A stretch of DNA of 64,000 nucleotides, taken from positions 310,001 through 374,000 of the forward strand of contig NC_085850.1 of the NCBI RefSeq assembly GCF_020906515.1. The letters run 5' to 3'. Shown here in pieces: positions 53,996-64,000 of the stretch; position 1 is the first letter of the stretch; each line of letters opens with the position of its first letter. The stretch is from Vanrija pseudolonga. Lineage: Eukaryota > Basidiomycota > Tremellomycetes > Trichosporonales > Trichosporonaceae. The translations under genes were made by a program, and so were the position numbers. Under the pieces are notes generated by a model. It was not told where the DNA came from. It worked only from the letters and a program-made list of their open reading frames with translations, and searched no databases.

Positions 53996-55427
53996 GCCCC
54001 CCAACGGTGCCTTTGGTTATGACCACGCCGCGCAGAACGGCGGCCAGTTCAACGGCCCAGGCAACGGCTACAGCAACGACCAGTCGGTCTTTGCCTACCA
54101 GGATAACTCGCTCTCGCGCCTCCAGAACGGCAACATGATGTACTTCAAGCAGGAGCCGCACGCCATGCACCGCTTCCCGACCGACCCGAACCACATGCCA
54201 GTCATGCCCCAGGGTCCATGGGGTGGTGTCGGCGGTGGCTTCGCTCCCGGCCAGCTCGCTCTTCCGCCCATGCCCCTCGGATACTACCCCGGTTCCCAGC
54301 AGATCAACGCCATCAAGACTGAGCACAAGCTTACCGAACAACAGCGCCTCATCCAGTCGCCGCTCTCGGAGCGTGCTGCCAGCCCCGAGCTCGTCGAGCT
54401 CACGAGCGTCCCGACCATCAAGTTCCAGCCTCCGGCGCCTCCTCCCAACTACCCCATGGCCTTCTCAGCTGTTGAGCACAGTCACCTTGGTTCTCAGATG
54501 CCCGGTGCTGGTATCCAGCACTTCCCCGGTGGCCACCCCCAGCTCCACAACCCCCCGCCGCAGATGCAGCGCTTCCACTCGGCGCCCGCTGTCCCCACTC
54601 TGTCGCAGCAGTGGGAGGGTCTCGACGGGCTCCGAGCACCGTCGGGTGCCTACGCCGACCCTCGGCTTCAGCGTCGCGTCAGCGAAGCAAGTGAGGCCGC
54701 CAAGAGCCCCGCTTCTGAGGCCGATGCCGATACCGAGGCCAACCAGAACAAGGCCGCGGCGGTGGCCAAGGACCAGCAGGTCAAGGCAGAGTGGAACCAG
54801 CACCCTGCCTACCCCTCTGTCGCCGGTGCCCGCCCCAACCAGTACCGCTACGCCTCGTCGACATCCATTGCCTCGACGACCTCGTCCCTCATCAATGCGA
54901 CTGCCACACCGCAGGGCTTGCCACCCATTTCCATCTTCCCTGCCGTCCACGGCCAGCCAGTGTACCCCCCACCAATGGGTGCGCCTCAGCACTGGAACGG
55001 CCCTCCCAAGGAGCCCCAGATCCTCTCACCCATGCTCGTTAGGCCGTTCTTCGCCCACCCCAACGGTGGTGAGGACCCCAACGCTCAGGCCGAGCACAAC
55101 ATCACCCTCTCCACTCCTCAGCTTGCCTCTCGCGACAGGCAAGTGAGTGGCGTGTCCGCAGTCGGACTCGGCATTGCCAGTGTCACCTTCCACGACCGTG
55201 ACGGTTCGGATGGCGAGGATGACCCGGCCTGGGATGGCTCGGATGCCGGCTCATTCGAGGGAGAGGAGGAGCTCGAGTCGGACGAGGATGACGACGGAGA
55301 CGGTGACGACGACTCGGATGACGAGTTTGTCCTCAACCCCAAGGCGAATACCAAGCGCAAGTCGACAAACATCAAGAAGGGTCGTGGTGGTCGTCCTCCC
55401 GCCAAGGCGCGACGAGTTGCCGCATGA
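52592..55427 (+). CDS. C2H2 zinc-finger transcription factor
   Basis: Nuclear DNA-binding regulator. Four tandem fingers are assembled over three small introns. Finger 1 is [20 protein letters not shown], finger 2 [20 protein letters not shown], finger 3 [20 protein letters not shown] and finger 4 [20 protein letters not shown]. Linkers are TNERPF, TGERPH and TGKRPY. The intron ends after fingers 2 and 3 were chosen because they restore the second zinc His. A ~600-residue disordered region follows, with Gln/Gly/Pro-rich stretches, a polyQ run near 53967-53997 and an acidic block ([11 protein letters not shown]). The basic tail [12 protein letters not shown] is AT-hook-like. The exons before finger 1 are unresolved: ATG at 52592 (MDVLD|GTGAGT) or 52748 (MRVNNAS) may be the start. 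The bound site and targets are unknown. Confidence 0.85.
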
Positions 55428-55904
55428 AGACCGCCCTAAAAAGTAAAAGCTGGTTCGACAACTATAGAGATCTTCCCACCTGCCATCTAATACCTTAACG
55501 AACAGTTCACGGTCTCTCTCGCCTGGTGCGCGATACTTGCCTAGACCCACCACCGCACTATCACGACAAGCATGCTTAGGATCGCTGCGCGATGTACGCA
55601 ACGACCCACCCTCAAGTCACCATACTCGGCCATGAACACGATCTGGCCTGCATATCTCCCTACATCCCCTCATACTGTGCATCCTCTCCGTCCGTGTCTC
55701 TCTCCCTCTCCCTCTCATACGTTGTTAGAAGTAGGTCTGCTGGTGTGCTCGCCATCCTTTTCGGGGTGGAAGCCACCAGCAAAAGTGTGACTAGTTACGA
55801 ACAGTAATGTGACCCGTGCCATGATGCCAAGTGCCACTGCCACTTCCACTGCCACTGCCGCCGCCACTGTATGGATACATGCTAACATTATGCAAGAGGC
55901 CTCT
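55428..55904. other. Convergent 3' region
   Basis: About 480 bp between the convergent zinc-finger and uridine kinase genes. No gene is visible. Confidence 0.5.
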
Positions 55905-58900
55905 TTAGTTGAGGTAGTAGCGGTCGCCAATGTGACCCATGCCCGGAAGGACGACCCACGCGAGGCGGTCATTAACACCGGCGGCCAAGTCTTGTCCACG
56001 TTCCACGGCTGCTGGGATGGCGTCGTTGTTGCGCCACTCTGTGGGCGTCGCAGCCGCTTCCGATGCGTCGTCGTACAGGTCTGACTGCGCAATGAGGCGG
56101 GCGGCAAACTCTGGGTCGGCTGCATCGAGTTTACCGGTCGAGCCAGGCAGGTGGACCTCGTCGAGGCGCGAGTCGATGGCAGCCGTGACGATACGGACGT
56201 GGGGGAAGGCACGGCTGACAGTGTGCACGGCTTGGCGCGAGACGAGGAAGGTAAGGAAAGTAATGTGGCGCTCTGGGAATGCGTCAGCGAGATTCGGTTG
56301 TTGCATGCCTTCTTTTGCCAGGGATGGGATGCGCGGCGCTGGCGTCGAGACAGGTTACCTGCTCCACCCGCCACGGTAGCAGCATGGTGGCACCCCAATC
56401 TCGCAGCCCCACTAAACGGAAAGAATCGCAAAACAGTCGCAAGCCACATCACCGGGAATCTGGCCTCCACCTACGCCTCCGGTACACGTGAAAGGGACCT
56501 TGAGCTTAAGTGCCGTCGCCCACTCGGAACAGTTTGACTCCGCCTGCGCCACAAGGAATGAACCAGCACCTTGTGTGGCGCAGAATTGTGGCGCTGATGC
56601 GGCAGTCGAGGTAACGGACGCACAGACCGTCTTGTGACCACGACGCCGGCAGCGGCGGCGTCGACGGCGACGTTGCCGCCGCCTCCGCCTCCGCCCCACT
56701 GAAACTGAGCACAGGCCACCGCACTGAAACTGAGCACGAGCCACCACGGAGGCGTGCCGTGCGGTATTTTTCGGTCTCGGTCTTTCCGTTCGTCCCATCA
56801 TTTCTTTGGGGCAGGATGCAATGCAATTTCGCCGCAACTCACCTGGAACGCCGTGGTCGAGCAGGACACGAATGGCCATGACTGGAATGAGGTGTCAGCG
56901 GAGGTCCATGCGTGGGAGGCGGGCGGGTTGGGATGGCGGCGGCGGCGGTGGCACCGCCAGTGCCGATTCTGTCGTCGCCACACCGGACACCGGTGTAATT
57001 TCGAGGGTGCCATCGAAACACATTGAGCCACTGCCGGCGACGCCGCCTCGTTTCAGAGAGCGTGCAGTCACTGCCAAGACTAGCTCGCTCGGAACTTGGG
57101 CATCACGACTTGGAACAGAGGCGAGGGGAACGATTGGGCAGAGTTTGGGGGGGTTTCGAGGACTTACGAGCGGCAGCGCCTGTTCCCATCTGCGAGTCCA
57201 AAAGTAACACCTGCGTCTTGTCACTCGTGGCGTGGCTACGCAACTGCTGAGGCAAGTTGAGATTAAGCAGCAACGGCTCGCCCGTGCGGGGGTCGGACTG
57301 AATCAACAGCGATCCCAGAGGCACGTCGCGAATAACACGACGCAGGCCGTGCGAGAAGGGGCCTCCGGAGCGCAAGATCGATACACCGACAATCTCCTGC
57401 ACGAGCGCGAGCGCACGTCAGCAAGGTGGATGACGACGACGACGACCAAGAGGGCCCGTGGGATGTGACTCGAGCCCACAAAAGGCGCCTCTGCTCAAAC
57501 TCACGCTGTCGCAGTTCGCCACTCCGTGGTAGGTGTTGCCCGTGGGAGTCACCACGTCCTTGCTCTTGTGAGGAAGGAGCGTGAGGGCCTTCTCGACGAT
57601 CAGGGTGGACAAGCGGTCAATGTAGAAGATGAAGTCGCCGCGCTTGGTCTCGGTGTCGCGCAGGATAGTCATGATGCCCTGGGCGTGAGCTAGCTGCTCG
57701 GCACTGGCTATCTTACACGAAGCTGGCTTGTCTGCTCGAGCAGCACGACATGCTCATCGTCCCAAGAGGCACTCTTGGCCAGTTCGGACTTGCTGACGAC
57801 CAGCTCGTCACGGAAGCGTAGCGCACGGGTCGTGAGCTGGCGCTTAACGTGCGTGATGAGGAGCTCGATCGCCGTGTCATTGTTGTACCCCGGAACAATC
57901 TGACAGCGTCAGTGCGGCCATGCTCAAGGACTCACAATGTCCGCGTACTTTGACGACGGCTGGACAAAGTTGTCATAGCTGCTCTTCACAAAGCGAAGGT
58001 ACTGGGAAGTGAGTTCATGCGTTCCTAGCGGGGCTTCGAACTCACCTGATCGAGGATGCCGTTCACATCACGTCCACGCTCGACAGTGTCGCGCTTGATG
58101 CGGCGCGCCAGCATGAGGTCGGAGTCGCAGTTCTGTGGCACCTTAGAAACATCATAGCACACAGCAACGCGGTAGACGTACGACGAAGATCTTCAGGTCA
58201 TACAGGTCACGAAGCTCGGGCTGCATGGCCAGGATGCCCTCACTGAGCCATTCAGCACTGGGTCCCAAGCACTTGGTTGCAGAGGACAACTTACACGATG
58301 ATAACGCTCGCACCGTAGATGTACTTGGTCTCAGGCATGCGCTCTGCATGGTCAACGAACGTCCACGCTCACTCAGCTACACTCACGGTGGTGGACGAAA
58401 GAGTAGACGGGGAGCTGACGTCAGTGGCGACCCAGCAACACCCGACCCACCTCGGTGGCCTTTCCCTTCTTCAGGTCAACAATGCACTTGGCGAACAACT
58501 CCATGTCGATCGAGTCGGGGTGGTCTGCACAGTCAGTATGGGTCTAGAAGAAACAGGATGCAACCCACCAACATCGAGCTCGCTGGCAAACGCGAGCCTG
58601 ATCTCCTCGGGAGTGTGGTACTTGTAGAAAGAGTCCTGGGAGAGGATCATGACCGAGGGGATGTTGTCCAGGCCCTGGAGGATGGCTCGGGCGACCGAAG
58701 TCTGAGGTATCAGCTCTGGGGAGGACGACATGCTCGTGCCAAGGAGCGTGGAAGTATTGACATCGAGGCAGCTGGCGCCGAGGAAAGGCACTGGTGTCGA
58801 CATCTGTCGACGACGGACGTGTTTTGGCCGAACCATCTTCAACGGAGCTGACCTTGCTCGCTTTCCTCGGCGATCATTGTACAGCCGTGCTCTCTCGGCA

Positions 58901-59207
58901 TCGCATAGCAGGCTGCTCTGCTGGCGGCCGCCTGGGAGTTGACCACGAGACAACAGCTTGTGGCCACCGTCCACCTCGACCTCGTCCCACCGTCCTCACC
59001 CCACTTCCGCAGCTACACACTCACCTTTCCAGAAGAGCTACCGCCAGCAATACCAACGACATACGCGTCGACATTCTTCCCGTCGGGAGTGTACCACGGC
59101 GCGCGGCCATGCGAAGCCATCACCACGTTCTTGGCTCGCGCGGGCGTGGTGGCATTGTTGGCAGTCATGACGCGTGGGGTCGGGCGAGGAAGAGGAGGGT
59201 GGGACAT
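55905..59207 (-). CDS. URK1: Uridine kinase / UPRT-like fusion (URK1/UCKL type)
   Basis: Pyrimidine-salvage enzyme phosphorylating uridine and cytidine. The start (MSHPPLPRPTPRVMTANNAT) leads to the P-loop VVGIAGGSSSGK, interrupted by an unusually long intron (59024-58702, 323 nt) and resuming TSVARAILQGLDNIP. The kinase domain continues with LSQDSFYKYHTPEEI, METKYIYGASVIIVEGILAM, IKRDTVERGRDV and KYADIIVPGYNNDTAIELL. The C-terminal UPRT-like domain has MTILRDTETKRGDFIFYIDR, VGVSILRSGG, VLLLDSQMGTGAAA (phosphoribosyl-binding loop) and ends VVLPGMGHIGDRYYL. About a dozen further small introns. Whether the UPRT half is active cannot be judged. Confidence 0.88.
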
Positions 59208-59796
59208 TGTTGCCGTGTCTCTGATGTTGTCGTCTCGCAGGGCCTTTCAGCGATGCTGGTTCAGGCGGTGCGAGCGCGGTGCGAGCGGCGGCGATGGAGA
59301 GGAAGACGCCGAGGTCGACTGTTCGTAGATCTGCTGGCTGGTCGCGTCTCGGTGACGGAATGGAGACCCCGCTTGGACCTTAATGTCACGTGGTATGTTT
59401 AATGACGTGGGATTGTTTGTTCCCGCGTTCCCCGCCCTGTCACGTCGTCGCGTGTGAGTGCGCTTATCACTGTGGCCGTTCCTTGCACGCTCCCCTGTGC
59501 GTCAACAACATCGAGGTGCAGGTGCAGGTGCTGGCTGATGGCGGCGGCGACGGAACGGCGCGCGTTACACAACAACATCCCCTGTTCCCTTCGAATCTCA
59601 TTGTCAGACAAGTCAAGTCATTCTCAGACAACTCGGGCCGGTCACTCCAACGGCATCATTGACACGACTGCAGTCACGACAACAAGCCCCCCCCCACTAT
59701 CAATTACGACACGAAGCACCCACCCCTCTCGACTTTGTGAACCACACCATCTAGATCACTCGCGGCCGGCCGCCGAACCGCTGCATCTCGACAGTC
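59208..59796. promoter_or_regulatory. Divergent promoter region URK1 / TOG gene
   Basis: About 590 bp separating two divergent genes. No gene is visible. Confidence 0.45.
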
Positions 59797-62700
59797 ATGG
59801 ACGGCGAACCACCTCAGGAGGAGGACTTTTCGCAGATCCCACTCGTCGAGCGAAGCCAGCACAAGGTGGGTGGAACGGAGCTGGGGAGGGGGAATGTCGG
59901 GTGTCTCAGACGAGTCCCGGACGACGCCGGCGACAATGACGCCGATGCCGCCGCCGAACGATACTGACACACGGTGCTCAGAACTGGAAGGCCCGTCTCT
60001 CGGCGTACAACGATGTCATTGCAAAGTCGGCCAAGACGGCCTCGGACACGGATCCCTTCTTCAGGCCATTCATCGGCGATGCGGGACTGCTGTGCGTTGA
60101 ATCTGCGCGATGTGGAGCAAGTGCTGACGGGATGACAGCAAGAAGTGGACACTCGACGCCAACGCCGTAGCGCAGGAGAAGGGTGTCGAGGCGGTTCTCG
60201 CCATCGTGACAAATAGCGGCGAGACGAGCGCAAAGTGAGCAGGGTGGTCGCGGCGGCTGCGGTTGAAGTGCCCAACTAACAGCTTCGAAGACTACGGCCC
60301 GAGGTTGTACCTGCGCTCGTGGACAAGGTGCTCGGCAACTCTCGAGCAGGCACCAAGAAGAAGGGCTCCGACCTGTGCGCCATGTTCGTCGAGGTCGAGA
60401 ATGGAGGAGAGGGTGTGGTCGTGAGTGTGACGAAGCCAAGATGTCGGACGGACGGGCTGACAATCGCACCAGACGGATGTCCTCGTCGGCCTCGGAGCAA
60501 AGCAGCCCAAGACAGTCGCGGGAGCCGTTACGACCTTGAAAGAAATCACCGAGTACGGGGTGTGCGCGACGGAGCCTAGCTGACACGTAACAGGGCTTTC
60601 GGAGTTCCCGCCCTCGGCAACGTCAAGGTGCTGCTCAAGGCTCTCCCCAAAATCTTCGGCCACACCGACAAGAACGTCCGTGCTGAGGGCACCAGCCTCA
60701 CGCTTGCGCTGTACACTTGGCTCGGTCCGGGGCTCATGCCGGCATTGGCAGAGCTCAAGCCGGTGCAGGTGGCCGACTTGCAAAAGGCGTTTGACGCCCT
60801 GGACGCAGAAGGCAAGGGCAAGGGCACTGGCAAGGCGACCCGCTGGACGCGCAAGGCGCAACGTGAACGAGAGGAGGCCGAAGCGGCCGGCGGCGCCGAC
60901 GACGATGGAGGCGCTGCCGGCGACGCCGAGCCCGAGGCGATCGACCCAATGTCTCTCCTGGACCCAGTGGACGTGCTGGCTCTGTTCCCTGCTGATCTCA
61001 GCGAACGGCTCGCGTCATCAAAATGGAAGGACAGGCTCGAATCAATAGAGGAGTGCAACAAGGTTCTTGCACAGCCGCAGAATGGGCGCATCTTGACGTC
61101 GAATGCGGGAGCGTACTCTTCTCTGGTCCAGACGCTCGGCACGAAATGCCACAAGGACGCCAACGTCAATGTCGTCATGGAGGCGGCCAAGCTTTTGGAA
61201 GGGCTCGCAAAGGGCCTCGGCAAGTCGTTTGGCCAGTTCCGCGGCGTCACCATGACTGGTCTCATGGAGAGGTTGAAGGAGCGCAAGGCGGCCGTCGTGG
61301 AGGCGCTGGGCAAGGCTTTGGACGCCATCTTCCTGACAGTGAGTTATGGCTGACGACCTCGCTGACGTGCCCCAGACGACACTGCAGGACATTGTCGAGG
61401 ACGTCCTCACTCAGCTCAAGTCGAAGAACCCCCAGGTCAAGGAGGGCACGCTAAATTTCTTGCATCGGAGTCTGAAAGCCACTCTCGACGCGCCAGGAAA
61501 GGACCAGGTCAAGCCCATGGCCGAGGCACTCGTCGCCCTACTCTCCGACAGCGCAGAGCCTGTGCGTACCGCTGCTGCTGAGTGTCTCGGTACCATGATG
61601 AAGATCCTGGGCGAGCGCGCTTTCAACCCCTTCATCGAGAACGTGCCTGAAATCCAAATGACCAAGGTCAAGGATGCCTTTGGACGCGCCGAGATCAAGT
61701 ACAAGGTCGGAGGTGCCAAGAAGCCAGCACCAAAAGCCGCTGCACCTCCCGCCAAACCTCCTGCTGCCACCCGACCCGCTGTGAAGAAGCCCGTTATGCC
61801 CCCTCCGTCGCCGACAAAGAGCAACGGCAGCGGAAGTGACGCGCTGCTCGACGACATTGCCCCTCCGGCCAAAGCAATGCCGGCCAGATTGAAGGCGATG
61901 CTGGCTGCAAAGGCCGCGCCACCACCACCACCGTCTGATGACCTACTCATTGACGAGGTAGCTGCCCCGAAGCGTGCACCACCTGCGCGGTTCACGAGAC
62001 CAGTACGTGTCGGAGGCTTCATGCGTTCCAACTGACCCTTGCAGTTAACAAAGAAGTCCAAGGACGATGAAGACACACCGCCAGCTTCACCCGGACCAAA
62101 GTCTGCGCTTCCGTCTCCTACAAAGGCCGCACCTCCAGCACGAGCTGCTCCGCCTAAAGCAGCAGCGCCCAAGATGCCACCACCAGCTGCAGCGGGACCC
62201 TCCAAGCCGCCAGCGAAGCCGCCAGCTGCTGCTGGTAAGCCTGGAGCTGCCAAGACACTGGCTGGATCACCTACGGACCCGGTGAAGTACCGGTACAGTC
62301 CGGAGGAGGCTGCGGCGCGTGCGGAGGAGGCCATCCCCGCCAATTACCACTCGGCTCTCGCCGACGCCGCCTGGAAGGTCCGTCTCGAGGCCGCCGATGA
62401 GATGGTCAAGTGGATTGGCGAAGACGGCGGTGCCGAGGCGGTGGACAGCGAAATCATGATGCGTTTCTTGGGCAAGACGCCAGGTTGGGGAGAGAAGAAC
62501 TTCCAAGTGAGTCTGGAGCGTCACGACCACAACGCTGACTTTACAAGGTTTCGTCCAAGCTGTACCAGGTCATGTCGTTGATGGCTGAGAAGAGCCCATC
62601 GTTTGGAAAGCCAGCAGCTTCGCTGATCATTGGGCCGTTGACGGACAAGCTCGGCGACCTGAAGCTGAAGAAGCCTGCTGGAGACGCCCTTTCGCTGTGC

Positions 62701-64000
62701 GCTGAGAGGACGTCTCTGGCGTTTGTTCTTGCCCAATCCTTCGAGCCCATGACCAAGCAGAAGGCCCCCAAGGCTCAGGCGGACGCCTTGACGTGGATCA
62801 AGCAGCAGGTCATCGACTTTGGTATCGCTGGCATCGCTCTTCGCGAGTTCATCACTTTCATCAAGACGGCTCTTGGCTCACCAAACGCGGCTGTGCGCTC
62901 TAGCGCTACTGCGTTGCTGGTGCAGGTCAAGGTTGGCGTTGGAGCAGACATTTCGGGCTTCATCGAGGACCTCAACCCACAGTTGTTGACCACGATCAAC
63001 AAGGAGTTTGACAAGGTTGACGGCCAGACGCCACCTGAACCAACTCGCCAACAGGCCGACCTCAAGGATGGCCCGGCTGCAGGCGCCAAGGGCGGCAAGG
63101 GCGGTGCAGACCCGCTAGACGACCTCATCCCCCGTGTCGACCTCGACAAGCTCGTCGCGTCGACGCCTGTCATCAACGACTCGAAGAGCGACGCTTGGAA
63201 GGTCCGAAAGGAAGCGTTCGAGGCGCTCAACGCTGTCCTGGAAGTCAAGTCCAACGGCCGGTTGAAGCCCAACATGGGCGAGATCGGTACAGTCTTGAAG
63301 AAGGCGATGGCAGACACCAACCTGTCGGTCAAGATGCTGGCCCTTGGCATCATCACCAAGATTGCAACTGGTATGGGCCAGCCGTTCGACAAGTACAACC
63401 GTCTGCTTGTCGCTGCTGTCTGCAGCGTCTGCGCGGACCAGAAGGCCACGACTCGATCGGCGGCGTTGACAACCCTCTCTGCCATTGCCGACGCTTGTGG
63501 GTCTCTGGACACAATGTATGCTGGCATTGGTGCCAGCTTGGAGAGCACCAACCCGGCGCTCCGGTCCTCTGTTCTCGGCTGGGTGGGCGACCGTCTTTCC
63601 GCAGAGCCACCAAGCCGAACGGCAGACCTGACCCCTCTCGGAGCACCAGTGATTGCAGGTCTCGAGGACCGTAATGGTGACGTGCGAAAGGCTGCCGGCG
63701 TTGTCCTTCCATTTGTCATTGCCAGCGCGGGCTTCGACTTCGTCATGGACCAGTGCGCTGGCCTCAAGCCGGCGTCCAAGGCGACGATTGTTCCGCTTGT
63801 CAACGCTGCGCGGGGTGCGGCTGCTGATGCTGCTCCAACGCCAGCGGCGGCTCCGGCAGCCAAGATGCCCGCCGCTGCCGGACCTGCTCGTACCATGAGT
63901 ATCAAAGCTCCTGGTGCTAAGACAGCGCCCGGTACTCCTCGAGCAGGTTCCACTGCACCGGTGCTTCCCAAGGCGACAACTCCTGGCCCGGGACGGTCGC
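59797..64000 (+). CDS. Stu2/Alp14/XMAP215-type TOG-domain microtubule protein (3' end missing)
   Basis: Microtubule polymerase acting at plus ends, spindle poles and kinetochores. MDGEPPQEEDFSQIPLVERS and the next exon NWKARLSAYNDVIAKSAKTA are the first TOG HEAT repeat, with the conserved Trp-Lys-x-Arg tubulin-binding loop. A second TOG array begins around 60980 (LSERLASSKWKDRLESIEEC). After a Pro/Ala/Lys-rich linker (about 61700-62240) a third starts at LADAAWKVRLEAADEMVKWI, and a further one near 63150 (NDSKSDAWKVRKEAFEALNA). Several 40-60 nt introns interrupt the first half. The reading frame is open at the window edge, so the C-terminal coiled coil and stop codon lie beyond. Confidence 0.88.

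Overview
The window is nuclear DNA of a GC-rich basidiomycete fungus. Genes are compact, most have several introns of about 33-60 nt with GTGAGT/GTAAGT-type donors and CTGAC/CTAAC branch sites, and gene content (CCC1, GPI16, Stu2-type TOG protein, sterol glucosyltransferase, bifunctional URK1) is fungal. Gene style suggests a tremellomycete, probably Trichosporonales; that placement is an inference from style, not a database result. No transposon, LTR element, CRISPR array or plasmid feature was recognised.

Layout. 1-11.0 kb: an MFS sugar transporter, a GNAT acetyltransferase (-), a CCC1/VIT1-type vacuolar Fe/Mn transporter, an SMI1/KNR4-like protein, and a 15-exon sterol-glucosyltransferase-like gene. 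11.3-17.4 kb: six tandem intronless genes for one family of 123-172 aa proteins with a shared six-cysteine pattern, many N-glycosylation sequons, a hydrophobic C-terminal tail and no N-terminal signal peptide. 17.55 kb: an intron-containing tRNA-Val(TAC). 17.8-27.9 kb: eight paralogues, four on the minus strand followed by four on the plus strand around a 155-bp divergent promoter. Each has a KRAR-type basic N-terminus, an L-rich HPDV helix and a second helical domain; they resemble Cut8/Sts1, the nuclear proteasome tether. One has a duplicated second domain and two appear frameshifted.

28.2-45.98 kb: a conserved housekeeping block with NCS-1/frequenin, C1-THF synthase (with an upstream mitochondrial-type extension), GPI16/PIG-T and CCT4, interspersed with six short disordered/coiled-coil genes, all on the minus strand and of unknown function, a small Ada-type zinc-motif protein and an intron-containing tRNA-Pro(AGG). 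45.98-52.59 kb: a 6.6-kb stretch with no convincing gene, full of simple repeats and pyrimidine-rich DNA, ending at a four-finger C2H2 transcription factor. 55.9-64 kb: a uridine kinase/UPRT fusion (-) and the 5' part of a Stu2/XMAP215 TOG-domain gene that runs off the window.

The most unusual content is the 11-28 kb accessory region: two unrelated tandem gene families lying side by side, separated by a tRNA gene and bounded by conserved single-copy genes. A third, weaker pattern is the scattered set of small coiled-coil genes in the 30-46 kb block.
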